A stretch of DNA of 64,000 nucleotides from an uncultured bacterium. GTDB lineage: Bacteria > Myxococcota_A > Polyangia > Polyangiales > Houyiibacteriaceae. Below are positions 53,579-62,149 of the stretch, piece after piece. How positions within the stretch are numbered: the first letter of the stretch is position 1; each line of letters begins with the position of its first letter. The translations under genes and the position numbers were made by a program. The notes below the pieces were generated by a model, which saw only the letters and a list, made by a program, of their open reading frames with translations, searched no databases and was not told the DNA's origin. Where the stretch lies: positions 1 through 64,000 of the forward strand of contig CALJDU010000024.1 in assembly GCA_938024995.1 (NCBI GenBank), written 5' to 3'.

Positions 53579-53895
53579 TACCTAATCGGGAACGTGGCGG
53601 GCGCCGGCGGGCGCCGGTGGTCGGCCGGTGAATCCGCTGTTTGGCGACGCTAAGTCATCAGAACCACGTCGCCGATTCTCGGCACGCCCGTTGCTCCATT
53701 TCTCCGCGTGGGAAATCGGCTCCGAAGGCGACGCGCGACCCGCCGTCGCGTTCAAAGGACGACGCGACAACGCGCCCAACACTGCCACATCGTCCGATCT
53801 CAACACGAGACCGGCGTCCGCGCAAACCCGACGAGTAGCTCTTCAAAGAGCGCCGACGGCGATGAGTGGTTCGCCGTCGGCGCATGTAAAGAAGC
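53579..53895. other. Gene-free segment between IS and sigma gene
   Basis: About 315 bp. It includes GGCGGGCGCCGGCGGGCGCC-like GC-rich direct repeats close to the IS right end and the terminator hairpin near 53850. I see no frame with protein-like character. Confidence 0.5.
53850..53883 (-). terminator. Terminator-like hairpin downstream of the ECF42 gene
   Basis: A 13-base perfect stem (GCGCCGACGGCGA and TCGCCGTCGGCGC, loop of 8) 13 bp beyond the sigma stop. A TCTTT tract follows on the minus strand, so it should act on that transcript, though the T tract is short. Confidence 0.6.
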
Positions 53896-53927
53896 TCAGC
53901 GGTCGAGCCGCGCGCGTTGCTGCGAGA
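53873..53927 (-). repeat. 3' end of the sigma gene duplicated at 51699 (copy B)
   Basis: The intact counterpart of copy A at 51699-51753 (7 mismatches in 55). It includes the last nine codons, the stop and the conserved CATGTAAA 3' flank. The pair brackets the IS630-type element. Confidence 0.65.
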
Positions 53928-55095
53928 GGTACGCGCGGACGGACTCGCGCTCGGTCAGCTCAATCGCTCGGGCGAACGCGGCGCGCGCGGCGACTGGATC
54001 CCCGGCGCGCGCCAAGAGATGAGCGCGCGTCGCCCAGGCCGGTTGAAAGGTCTCGAGGGCGCTCTCGTCGATCAAGCTCAACGCCCGGAGACCGGCCTCG
54101 GCGCCTCTCGCTTCCCCGACCGCGGCGGCCCGCGCCACGGCTGCGCCGATCGTCGGCGCGAGGTGCATCAAGCCTTCATACAAGAACACCAGCGCCGTCC
54201 AGTCCGTCACGCCAGTGTGGATCCGCGCGCAGTGCACGGACTCGATCGCGGCCTCGAGTTGAAAGCGCCCTAGCTGCCGCGCGCGCCGCGCTTTGGCGAG
54301 CAACGCATCCGCTTCCGCGATCTCGTCCCGGTTCCAGGTCTCGGGATCGCGCTCGGAGAGCGGTACGAACACAGCCGCAGGAACGACCCGAGCCTTGGCG
54401 TAGAGGATCCGCGCGAGCAGCCCGAGCGCTTCAGGGTCGCCCGGAGCGAGCGCGACGACCATCCGCGCGAGGAACTCGGCTTCCGATCGCAGCCCGTCGT
54501 CTTCTTCGGTCGCGAAGGCTCCATAGATCGCTTCCAGCACCGCGCCCATTCGCGCGGGGAGCTCCTCCGGATCGGGATCGCGCATCTTGATCCCCGCGGC
54601 TTTGATCTTCCGCTTCGCGCGGACCAACCGCTGCGCCATCGCCCGCGGCGGCACCAGGAACGCGCGCCCGACCGTGTCGGCGTCGAGCCCGAGGATCACC
54701 TGGAGCATGAGCGGGGTGCGGACGCTCTCGTCGATCGCGGGGTGCGCGCAGACGAACATCAAGCGCAGGCGTCGATCGGGAACGTTCGTCTCGGGCGTCG
54801 GGGCGGTCATCTCTTCCAGCTCGGTGAGGGGCGACGCGCCCCATCGCTTAGCGCGTCGGGCGTCGTCGAAGAGGCGGTTCTTGGCGACCGTGAAAATCCA
54901 CGCTTCGGGATTGTTCGGAACGCCTTGGGTTGGCCAGGTCGTGAGCGCGCGGGTGAGCGCTTCGCTGAGCGCGTCCTCTGCCGCGGCGACGTCACGCGTT
55001 CGCGATACCAAAAGCGCGAGCAGTCGGCCGTACGCGTTACGCGCAACGTCAACGGCTCGCGCCTTGGCTTGCTCTTGTGCGAGCGCGTCGCTCAC
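53896..55095 (-). CDS. ECF42-type sigma factor (DUF6596 C-terminal extension)
   Basis: 399 residues. Sigma region 2 (RLLALLVSRTRDVAAAEDALSEALTRAL, WIFTVAKNRLFDDARR) and region 4 (LMLQVILGLDADTVGRAFLVPPRAMAQRLVRAKRKI), then a long DUF6596 extension of helices. The size and its neighbours (DGPF/YCII and SRPBCC) are diagnostic of the ECF42 group, which lacks an anti-sigma factor; the C-terminal extension regulates activity. The 3' end is duplicated at 51699. It follows the YCII gene by about 30 bp. Confidence 0.9.
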   Translation of the reverse strand: MSDALAQEQAKARAVDVARNAYGRLLALLVSRTRDVAAAEDALSEALTRALTTWPTQGVPNNPEAWIFTVAKNRLFDDARRAKRWGASPLTELEEMTAPTPETNVPDRRLRLMFVCAHPAIDESVRTPLMLQVILGLDADTVGRAFLVPPRAMAQRLVRAKRKIKAAGIKMRDPDPEELPARMGAVLEAIYGAFATEEDDGLRSEAEFLARMVVALAPGDPEALGLLARILYAKARVVPAAVFVPLSERDPETWNRDEIAEADALLAKARRARQLGRFQLEAAIESVHCARIHTGVTDWTALVFLYEGLMHLAPTIGAAVARAAAVGEARGAEAGLRALSLIDESALETFQPAWATRAHLLARAGDPVAARAAFARAIELTERESVRAYLSQQRARLDR

Positions 55096-55123
55096 AAAGA
55101 GGTCTCCGCGGGAGACCCGAACA

Positions 55124-55468
55124 CTACATCGCGCTCGCGCGAACCTCGATCACACCGGTGTGCGCCGCGGGGCACTTCTCGGCCCAGGCGAGCGCGGTGT
55201 CGAGATCGTCGACCTCAATCACGAAGTAGCCACCCATCTGCTCTTTGCTGCTGGCGAAGGGGCCGTCTTGGATTCGTCGCGCGCCGTCCTTGAGCGTGAT
55301 GGTCGTCGCGGTGTTGCTCGGCTGAAGCCAGTCCGTGTCCAAGAAGACGCCGGCCTCGCGGAGCATCCCAATGTACTCGCCGTACGCGGTCTTAATCTCG
55401 GCCCAGTCGGCCTCGCTGAAGTTCGCGGCCTGGGATTCATCGCTGTGAAGAAAAAGTGTGTAGCGCAT
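55124..55468 (-). CDS. YCII-related DGPF-domain protein
   Basis: 114 residues with MRYTLFLHSDE, and the eponymous QDGPFASSKEQMGGYFVIEV motif. Paired with ECF42 sigma factors across phyla; a common target and co-regulated partner. Structure is a ferredoxin-like barrel dimer. No confirmed catalysis. Confidence 0.92.
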   Translation of the reverse strand: MRYTLFLHSDESQAANFSEADWAEIKTAYGEYIGMLREAGVFLDTDWLQPSNTATTITLKDGARRIQDGPFASSKEQMGGYFVIEVDDLDTALAWAEKCPAAHTGVIEVRASAM

Positions 55469-55529
55469 GGTTTCGTTTCCTATCTGTGGTTCTGTGTAAC
55501 GGGGAGAGCGAGTTTGGTGAAGGGGTGAG

Positions 55530-56042
55530 CTAGGCGGCGGTGACCGAGGTGAGGTTCTCGAGGCCCTTGTTGAAGTGCTTGCCGATCATCGAGTCCATGA
55601 AGAGCCCGAAGACCCGGGCGATCGGGTTCTGTCCCATGTCCTTATCCATGGTCCAGGTGACCTCGGTCCCTCCATCACGCGACTCGAACGCGAGCGTCTG
55701 CGTGGCGGGGCCGTAGTCGTCCATCTCGATCGCGAACTCGACCGCGCGGTTGGCCTCCACGCGCGCGATGGTCTGCGTTCCGTTCCCGTCCGCGCCGTCG
55801 AACCGAAAACCCGATCCGACACCGGAGGACGGTCCAAAGAGGCGAATCTCGAGCTCAGGGTCCGCGCTCTTGTAGGGGTTGAACTCTTGGTAGCCCGCGT
55901 TGCTGATCGCGAGCGCGTAGAGGGCGTCGGCCGGGGCGTCGATAAACGCGCGGCGCTCGACGTGAACGCGCTGTGGGAGCGCGAACGTGAGGAGGGTGAG
56001 AAGAGCAGCGGCGACGGCGAGAGTGAGGCGAATCTTGTTCAT
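55530..56042 (-). CDS. SRPBCC (START-like) protein with N-terminal anchor
   Basis: 170 residues. Hydrophobic start (IRLTLAVAAALLTLLTFALP) and a SRPBCC fold (VERRAFIDAPADALYALAIS, TEVTWTMDKDMGQN). Typical companions of ECF42 operons; they bind small hydrophobic ligands. First gene after the palindrome at 56153. Confidence 0.85.
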   Translation of the reverse strand: MNKIRLTLAVAAALLTLLTFALPQRVHVERRAFIDAPADALYALAISNAGYQEFNPYKSADPELEIRLFGPSSGVGSGFRFDGADGNGTQTIARVEANRAVEFAIEMDDYGPATQTLAFESRDGGTEVTWTMDKDMGQNPIARVFGLFMDSMIGKHFNKGLENLTSVTAA

Positions 56043-56152
56043 GTCATTGTCCTTTCACGCGCGTAAATGCGCGATTCACAGACGTGACGTCCGGCCATAG
56101 CCTCGATCGACATTCGACCCGATCTTTTTTCAAAAACCCACAAGCGTTTGTT

Positions 56153-56178
56153 TTCACTCACTTTATTGCGTGAGTGAA
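56153..56178. promoter_or_regulatory. Perfect palindrome (possible TetR-type operator)
   Basis: TTCACTCAC and GTGAGTGAA arms of nine bases, spacer of eight, lie about 110 bp upstream of the SRPBCC-DGPF-ECF42 operon. The size fits a TetR/AcrR dimer site. The right arm overlaps a short frame (56174-56278) that resembles the start of a TetR-type protein. Confidence 0.5.
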
Positions 56179-56278
56179 GCGGCCGACGGCTCGCGCTGAT
56201 GCGCTCAAGGGACTCCGCGCCGCAAGCGACCGGGAGGTTCGCGTGGCCTCTATTGAGAGGTGGGGATCCCTTATTTAG
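56174..56278 (+). pseudogene. Possible TetR-type N-terminal remnant
   Basis: GTG 56174 to TAG 56276-56278 codes KRPTARADALKGLRAAS, like the first residues of a TetR regulator, but stops after 34 codons before any HTH is complete. Its operator-like palindrome is directly at its start. If real, the regulator gene is lost and its site remains. Weak, as it rests on a short match. Confidence 0.3.
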
Positions 56279-56886
56279 TAGCTGCGGACCTGTGAAGGCA
56301 GCACCGGAGGCGGAGCCGGCGGCAGACCGAGGTGGCTCCGAACGCCGCTATCGTAGAGCTGAAAGGCGTCTTGACGGTGACGCTCCGCCGAACGTCGAAG
56401 GATGAACGCCGCGATGAACATGCCGACCGCGGCCGCCATGAGCCCTGCGCCGACGTAGATCGGGGTGGTGTTGAGCTCTCCCTCAACAGCGAAGGGGTAG
56501 GCGACCATGGCGATGGACGCGATCGCGAGCCCAAATGAAGGAACACCAAGACCCATACTGCGACGTGAATCTCGAGCAAAGGCGTTGGCCGCGATCGCGG
56601 CGGGATCATCGAGCGAGAGCATCGGGAGAAGGTCGCCGGGATGTTCGACCTCGGCGCCGGAGGCGAGCTGCAGCGCCCGGAGCGTGATGGTTGTGTAGCT
56701 GCGGCCAGTGCTCGCGTCAGTCTGATCCAACTCGTTGATGAGGGCCGTCGGCCGGTAGAGCCTCTCGTAGTCGGCCTGCTTTTGCGCGATGGGCGCGGCC
56801 GTATTGGGAGCGGGGATGGCGACGCGGGTCGCGCAACCCGCCTGGAGGCAAACGAGCGCGACGAGTATCGCGCAGTGGGTCTTCAT
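56275..56886 (-). CDS. Lipoprotein with two membrane-like segments
   Basis: 203 residues from ATG 56886. Lipobox QAGC (MKTHCAILVALVCLQAGC). Two late hydrophobic segments (LGVPSFGLAIASIAMVAYPFAV, IYVGAGLMAAAVGMFIAAFIL). Proline-rich end (LPPAPPPVLP). No family known. Divergent from the hydrolase/AMP-binding gene, with about 120 bp between. Confidence 0.65.
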   Translation of the reverse strand: MKTHCAILVALVCLQAGCATRVAIPAPNTAAPIAQKQADYERLYRPTALINELDQTDASTGRSYTTITLRALQLASGAEVEHPGDLLPMLSLDDPAAIAANAFARDSRRSMGLGVPSFGLAIASIAMVAYPFAVEGELNTTPIYVGAGLMAAAVGMFIAAFILRRSAERHRQDAFQLYDSGVRSHLGLPPAPPPVLPSQVRSY

Positions 56887-57007
56887 GACGTTCACATCTA
56901 AGAACGAACTGGACCAAGGCAAGACGTCGAACACTGCACATCCGAAGGTGGAGCACGGGAACGAACGACACGAACGCGCTCGACCTCAGTTTCGTTTACT
57001 GTGCATC

Positions 57008-59947
57008 GTGGCCCGACGTGGATTTTTCAAGAGCGCGCTCTCCCGGATCTCGCTGAGCACGCAGAACGCGGTCGACATCGTTCGGATGGGACGGCTCGCG
57101 GCGCCTTATGGCAGCCCTTACGAGGTCATCCATCACGACCGTGTCCGGCGCGTCCGCCGCTATGAGGGGCGTCGCGCGAGCGCGGGGTCTCCCGTTCCGC
57201 TCTTGCTCGTTCCCCCGCTCATGGTGACGAGCGAGATCTACGACATGGCACCCGAGGTCAGCGCGGTGGGCGCGCTCCTCGAAGCGGGCGTCGATGTCTT
57301 CAGCGTGGACTTCGGCGCCCCCGAACGCGAGGAAGGCGGTATGGAGCGGACGCTCGACGATCACGTCCGCGCGGTCAGCACCGCGATCGAAGAGGTCGCG
57401 CGGCTCACGTCGCGAGACGTGCACGTCGCGGGCTACTCGCAAGGCGGGATGTTCTGCTACCAGGCCGCTGCGCTGAGGCGCTCCAACAACGTCGCGTCCG
57501 TGATCACGATGGGCAGCCCGGTCGACATCCACCGCAACCTCCCGAACGTCTCAGACGGTGTCGCGGCCGAGATCATCCGCGGCCTCAGGAGCGCGATCGA
57601 CAAACCGCTGACCGCGCTCGAAGGGCTGCCTGGGGTGTTGACCAGCACCGGCTTCAAGGCGCTCAGCATCCGAAAAGAGGTCGGGCAAGTCGCTGACTTT
57701 GTCCGCAAGCTCCACGATCGCGAAGCGCTCGAGCGTCGTGAAGCGCGACGTAAGTTCCTCGGAGGCGAAGGGTTCGTGGCGTGGCCGGGACCTGCGCTGC
57801 GCACCTTCATCGACGAATTCATCGTCCACAACCGAATGACCTCGGGTGGGTTCGTGATCGACGGACGGACGATCACCCTCGCCGACATTCGCTGCCCAGT
57901 CCTCTACTTTGTCGGCGAGACCGACGACATCGCGCGCCCTCCTGCGGTGCGCGCCATTCGCGCCGCGGCGCCCAACGCAGAGGTCTACGAGGTCGCGTTT
58001 CGCGCGGGGCACTTCGGTCTCGTGGTCGGCTCAAAATCCCAGCGCGTCACCTGGCCGACCATCGCCGAGTGGATGCGCTGGAGAGAAGACGAAGGGCCAC
58101 GTCCCCGTGAGCTCCCTCGCGCGCGGAGCGTCCCGGTCGCGTCCCAGGAACCCGAAGACGTCGCTTTCGCCAACGCCGATTTCAACATCTCCCTCTTTTA
58201 CGACTCGCTCTTCGAGACCGCGGGCTCCCTCTGGCATCGCGTCGGCGAGGCCACCCGGGAGTTCGGCGGGCTCTACGACGCGGCGCGCTGGCAGGTCCCG
58301 CGGCTCCAGCGGTTGAAGTCGCTCACGCCGGAGACCACGCTCTCGATGGGCGCCGAGCTCGATGCCCGCGCGAACGACGCGCCCGACGCGACGTTCTTCT
58401 TATACCGAGGCCGCGCCTTCTCTTACGCCCAAGCGAACGAGCGCGTGGACCATGTGGTGCGAGGCTTGATCGCGAGCGGGGTTCACGCCGGCGATCGCGT
58501 CGGGGTCTTGATGGGCGCGCGCCCCAGTTACCTCACGGTCGTCGCCGCGCTCTCACGGATCGGCGCTGTCTCGGTCCTCCTCAGCCCCACCAGTACGCGG
58601 CTCCCGCTCGCGCAGGCGCTCACGCAGAGCGAGGTCGCTCGCGTCATCACCGATCCTGAGAACGCGCGCGAGGCACGAGAGGCGTTTTCCGGCGCGGTGT
58701 TGATCTTGGGCGGCGCCCGCGAAACGCGCGAGCTCCCCGAGAACGTTGTCGACCTTGAGCAGATCGATCCCGCGACCGTCCCGCTCCCCGCTTGGTACTC
58801 GCCGAACCCTGGACGCGCGCGCGATGTCGCGATGCTCCTGTTCACCGCGACCAAGTCGGAGCAGCCGCGTCTCTCTCGGATCACGAATCGACGCTGGGCG
58901 TTCGCCGCGCTCGGCGCCGCGGCGGCCTGTTCACTCACGCCCAAGGACACCGTCTACTGCTGTCTCCCGCTGCACCACCCCGCTGGGATGCTCGTCTGTG
59001 TCGGGAGCGCGCTGGTCGGGTCCGCGCGACTGGCGCTCGGGAGACCGTGGGGCGAAGAGACCCGTCGTGACGCGCCCACCGCGATCGACCCCGTGCTCTT
59101 CTGGGAAGAGGTACGGCGTTACGGAGCCACCGTTGTCTTCTACGCCGGAGAGCTGCTCCGCCCGGTCACGAACGCCGAGGTCTCCGGCAACGACCACAAC
59201 AACCCGGTTCGGCTCTTCGCCGGGAGCGGTCTGCGGACGCCGGTGTGGCGGGCGTTGCGCGATCGGTTCAGCGCCGTCGTGTTGGAGTTCTACGCGTCGA
59301 CGGAAGGGAACGCGGTCCTCGCGAACACGTCCGGCCAAAAGATCGGCGCGCTGGGTCGGCCCATCCCCGGCAGCGCAGAGCTCGCGGTCGTCGCCTTCAA
59401 CACCACGGCCCAAGACTTCACGCGTGACGCGAGCGGTTGGGCAGTGCGAACGATCGTCGACGAGGTCGGGATGCTGATCGCGCGGATGGACGCCACCCAT
59501 CCTGGCGGCGACGAAGCCCGCGTCCTGCGCGATGTCTTCGAGCGCGGCGACCGTTGGCACATCACCGGTGACCTCGTGCATCAAGATCTCGACGGCGACT
59601 ACTGGTTCGCCGGCCGCGCGCGAGACGTGCTCCACACGAGCGACGGGATCGTCACGCCGCGCGCGATCGAGCGCGCCCTCACCGACCTTCCCTGCGTCGC
59701 GTACCTCGCGACCATCGACGGTCGGCGCTGCATCGGGATCGCGATTCGTGGGGATCGCGACGAGGAAGCGCTGGCTGTCCGCGTTCGGAAGCTCCCGCCG
59801 CATCAGCGCCCCGCGGCGGTGCGCTGGGTCGACCACTTCCCGATGACCGACGGCTACCGCCCCATTAAGAACGCCTTCGCGAGCGAGCCGCTCAAGCACC
59901 CGAGCGCGCGTTGGGATGAAGAGACGATGAGCTACGTCGGAGAGTAG
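57008..59947 (+). CDS. PhaC-like alpha/beta hydrolase fused to an AMP-binding acyl-CoA-synthetase-like domain
   Basis: 979 residues from GTG 57008, the nearest start to the domain (upstream Met codons lie in antisense-like sequence). Hydrolase part (1-430): nucleophile S144 in GYSQGGMF, D306 in GETDD, H335 in AGHFGL; like PHA synthase or PhaC-type enzymes. Second part (about 450-979) has RVGVLMGARPSYLTVVAALSRIG, FYASTEG and WHITGDLVHQDLDGDYWFAGR, GYRPIKNAF of acyl-CoA synthetases. The phosphate loop, usually TSGTTGxPK, is TATKSEQPRLSRITNRRW, so it lacks the Gly-rich tract and the ATP-dependent step may be altered or lost. Confidence 0.88.
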   Translation: MARRGFFKSALSRISLSTQNAVDIVRMGRLAAPYGSPYEVIHHDRVRRVRRYEGRRASAGSPVPLLLVPPLMVTSEIYDMAPEVSAVGALLEAGVDVFSVDFGAPEREEGGMERTLDDHVRAVSTAIEEVARLTSRDVHVAGYSQGGMFCYQAAALRRSNNVASVITMGSPVDIHRNLPNVSDGVAAEIIRGLRSAIDKPLTALEGLPGVLTSTGFKALSIRKEVGQVADFVRKLHDREALERREARRKFLGGEGFVAWPGPALRTFIDEFIVHNRMTSGGFVIDGRTITLADIRCPVLYFVGETDDIARPPAVRAIRAAAPNAEVYEVAFRAGHFGLVVGSKSQRVTWPTIAEWMRWREDEGPRPRELPRARSVPVASQEPEDVAFANADFNISLFYDSLFETAGSLWHRVGEATREFGGLYDAARWQVPRLQRLKSLTPETTLSMGAELDARANDAPDATFFLYRGRAFSYAQANERVDHVVRGLIASGVHAGDRVGVLMGARPSYLTVVAALSRIGAVSVLLSPTSTRLPLAQALTQSEVARVITDPENAREAREAFSGAVLILGGARETRELPENVVDLEQIDPATVPLPAWYSPNPGRARDVAMLLFTATKSEQPRLSRITNRRWAFAALGAAAACSLTPKDTVYCCLPLHHPAGMLVCVGSALVGSARLALGRPWGEETRRDAPTAIDPVLFWEEVRRYGATVVFYAGELLRPVTNAEVSGNDHNNPVRLFAGSGLRTPVWRALRDRFSAVVLEFYASTEGNAVLANTSGQKIGALGRPIPGSAELAVVAFNTTAQDFTRDASGWAVRTIVDEVGMLIARMDATHPGGDEARVLRDVFERGDRWHITGDLVHQDLDGDYWFAGRARDVLHTSDGIVTPRAIERALTDLPCVAYLATIDGRRCIGIAIRGDRDEEALAVRVRKLPPHQRPAAVRWVDHFPMTDGYRPIKNAFASEPLKHPSARWDEETMSYVGE

Positions 59948-59967
59948 GGACACGCCGCCCAAGAAAA

Positions 59968-59997
59968 AACGCGCCGAGCCTGATGGCACGACGCGTT
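59968..59997 (-). terminator. Terminator of frr
   Basis: A hairpin with AACGCG/CGCGTT base and an inner GCC/GGC stem around an ATCA loop. On the minus strand TTTTTT follows the stem. It lies between the convergent fusion gene and frr. Confidence 0.75.
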
Positions 59998-60016
59998 CCG
60001 TCACGATCAACGAGGT

Positions 60017-60574
60017 TCAGACCTCGAGGATGTCGACTTCCTTCTTCGCGACGATCGTCTCCACGGTCGCGCTTCCCGCCTTGACGATCTCTTCGATCTT
60101 CTTGAGCGCGCGCTTCTTGTCGTCTTCGCTGATCTCTTTGCTCTTCTCGAGCTCGTCGATCATGTCTTTGGCGTCGTGACGCGCTTTGCGGATAGCGACC
60201 TTGCTCTCTTCGCCCTTGGCCTTCGCGACCTTCACGTAGTCCTTGCGCCGCTCCTCGGTCAGCGGCGGCATCGGCACGCGGATGATGTCACCGGTCGTGC
60301 TCGGGTTGAGGCCGAGACGCGCCGTGTTGATCGCGCGCTCGATCGCGGGCGTCTGGGACTTGTCGAACGGCTTGAGCACAATGAGCCGCGCCTCCGGTAC
60401 GGTGATCGCGGCGAGCTGTTTGAGCGGCGTCGGCGTCCCGAAATAGTCCACGCGGACCGAATCGAGGATGGCCGGGTTCGCGCGCCCGGTGCGGATCTTC
60501 GCCATCTCGCGCTTGAGCGCGTCGTGCGCCTTGCTGATGGCATCACGCAGCTCTTCGTAGGTCTCCTCGATCAT
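60017..60574 (-). CDS. frr: Ribosome recycling factor
   Basis: 185 residues from ATG 60574 (the frame is open upstream but reads antisense to the next gene). RRF motifs: IRTGRANPAILDSVRVDYFGTPTPLKQLAAITVPEARLIVLKPFD, GDIIRVPMPPLTEERRKDYVK. Works with EF-G to split post-termination ribosomes. Alone, about 30 bp before a terminator. Confidence 0.97.
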   Translation of the reverse strand: MIEETYEELRDAISKAHDALKREMAKIRTGRANPAILDSVRVDYFGTPTPLKQLAAITVPEARLIVLKPFDKSQTPAIERAINTARLGLNPSTTGDIIRVPMPPLTEERRKDYVKVAKAKGEESKVAIRKARHDAKDMIDELEKSKEISEDDKKRALKKIEEIVKAGSATVETIVAKKEVDILEV

Positions 60575-60773
60575 GTCTTCGAACTCTCTTTCACGCAGAC
60601 TGTGGGCGTAACTTGCGCGGGCGCACTCTACACCAGTGGTCTGTTTGTCGGCGGCATTTATAAGGCCAAGATCACGAACCGCAACTCTGGGTTCGGAAAC
60701 CCGCGCGTCCGCGCCTCTGTTCCGCGCCGGATCGGAGGGTGAGGGGCGCGCGCGATGTGCCACCCTGTTCACT

Positions 60774-62036
60774 ATGGAGACGCTGACCCACGCGATCGTG
60801 GAGGAGACGAGCGAGGTCGTCACTCTCACCGCGATCTCCGGAGCGGGTCAGGGCGCGAAGACGCAGAAACGCCACGTCTTCGTCGGGACCGCGGCCGAGT
60901 GTGATCTCATGCTCGACGATCGCGCGGTCTCTTCCGTTCATTGCTCGTTCCAGATCACCCCGAATGGACGCATCCAGGTCGTCGATCATGGAAGCAAGAA
61001 CGGAACGTGGCTCGGACGCGCGCGCATTCGTGACATCGAGGTGTCCGCGCCGGTGGAGATCAAGGTCGGGAAGACCATCGTGCGCGCGACCGCTTCCACA
61101 ACCACGACCTTGCGCGGAAGATGGGACGGCGGCGACACCTTGCCCGGCGGAGCGCTAGGTCCGAGCGCGGTGATGCAGCGGTGCTTCGGGAACCTCGCGC
61201 TGATCGCGGAGCGTTCCGATCGTCACGTCCTCATCAGCGGCGAGACGGGTACCGGTAAGGAACTGCTGGCGCGCGGCCTCCACTCTCTGTCGGCGCGCGC
61301 GGACGGCCCGTTCGAGGTCTTGGACATGTCGACGCTCCCGGCAGAGCTCGTCGAGTCGGCGCTCTTCGGCTGGGAGGCGGGCGCCTTCAGCGGAGCGGTC
61401 GATTCCGCGGCGGGTCCGTTCGAGCGCGCGCATGGCGGAACGCTCTTCATCGATGAAATCGGAGAGCTGCCTTTGGCGCATCAACCGAAACTGCTCCGCG
61501 CGCTCTCGGGAGAGGTGCGCAGGGTGGGCGGCACGAAGCTGCGCGCGGTCGACGTGCGCGTGATCGCGGCCACCCACCAGCCGCTCGCGAGCTGGACCCA
61601 GACGGGAGCGTTTCGCGGCGACCTCTATCATCGCCTCGCGGTTCACGAGGTCATCGTGCCCCCGCTTCGAGAACGCGGTCGAGACATCCACGCGCTCGCG
61701 CGGCTCTTCGCCGAACGGGTGCGCCCTGACCTCAGCGACGCGATCGTCTCCTCTCTCCTGAGCGAGCGCGCGGGGTACGGCTGGCCTGGCAATGTCCGCG
61801 AGCTGATCGCGGACGTCGAGCGACGCGCAGTGTTCCGAGAGCCCCCAGAAGACGCCGCCCAGAGCGAGCCCGAGACGTTCGCCCACGCCAAAGCGCGGTG
61901 CGTTCGTGACTTTGAGCTGAGGTATTTCCGCGCGCTGCTCGAGGAGTGCGACGGGAACGTTTCGAAGGCCGCGCGACGCGCAGGGGTCAACCGAAGTCAC
62001 CTGAGCGTTCGGCTCCGGGAACTCGGGCTCCGCTGA
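60774..62036 (+). CDS. FHA-AAA+ enhancer-binding-type transcription regulator
   Basis: 420 residues from ATG 60774. FHA domain (about 30-105: FVGTAAECDLMLDDRAVSSVHCSF, GSKNGTW). AAA+: Walker A GETGTGKE, SALFGWEAGAFSGAV (the sigma-54-contacting GAFTGA reads GAFSGA), Walker B GTLFIDEIGELP. C-terminal Fis HTH (CDGNVSKAARRAGVNRSHLSVRLRELGL). A NtrC-like activator controlled by Thr-phosphorylated partners rather than a receiver. GAFSGA may weaken or change sigma-54 use. Confidence 0.9.
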   Translation: METLTHAIVEETSEVVTLTAISGAGQGAKTQKRHVFVGTAAECDLMLDDRAVSSVHCSFQITPNGRIQVVDHGSKNGTWLGRARIRDIEVSAPVEIKVGKTIVRATASTTTTLRGRWDGGDTLPGGALGPSAVMQRCFGNLALIAERSDRHVLISGETGTGKELLARGLHSLSARADGPFEVLDMSTLPAELVESALFGWEAGAFSGAVDSAAGPFERAHGGTLFIDEIGELPLAHQPKLLRALSGEVRRVGGTKLRAVDVRVIAATHQPLASWTQTGAFRGDLYHRLAVHEVIVPPLRERGRDIHALARLFAERVRPDLSDAIVSSLLSERAGYGWPGNVRELIADVERRAVFREPPEDAAQSEPETFAHAKARCVRDFELRYFRALLEECDGNVSKAARRAGVNRSHLSVRLRELGLR

Positions 62037-62149
62037 GCTCGCGTCCGTTCCGTCACGCCACCTCGTCACAGCTGTTGGGTGCACCCAACACCGCTTCGAC
62101 GAAAGCCATCACGATCCCGCCCGGAACGCTTGTTGCTGTTCTCTTCGGC

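Noticed and set aside
53628..54590. Rightward 320-codon frame opposite the ECF42 gene
   Set aside because: Arg/Ser-rich antisense translation; the ECF42 gene on the other strand has clear sigma region motifs.
56789..57007. Upstream extension of the hydrolase/AMP-binding gene
   Set aside because: Crosses the start of the divergent lipoprotein gene and shows no domain; GTG 57008 is nearest the conserved fold.
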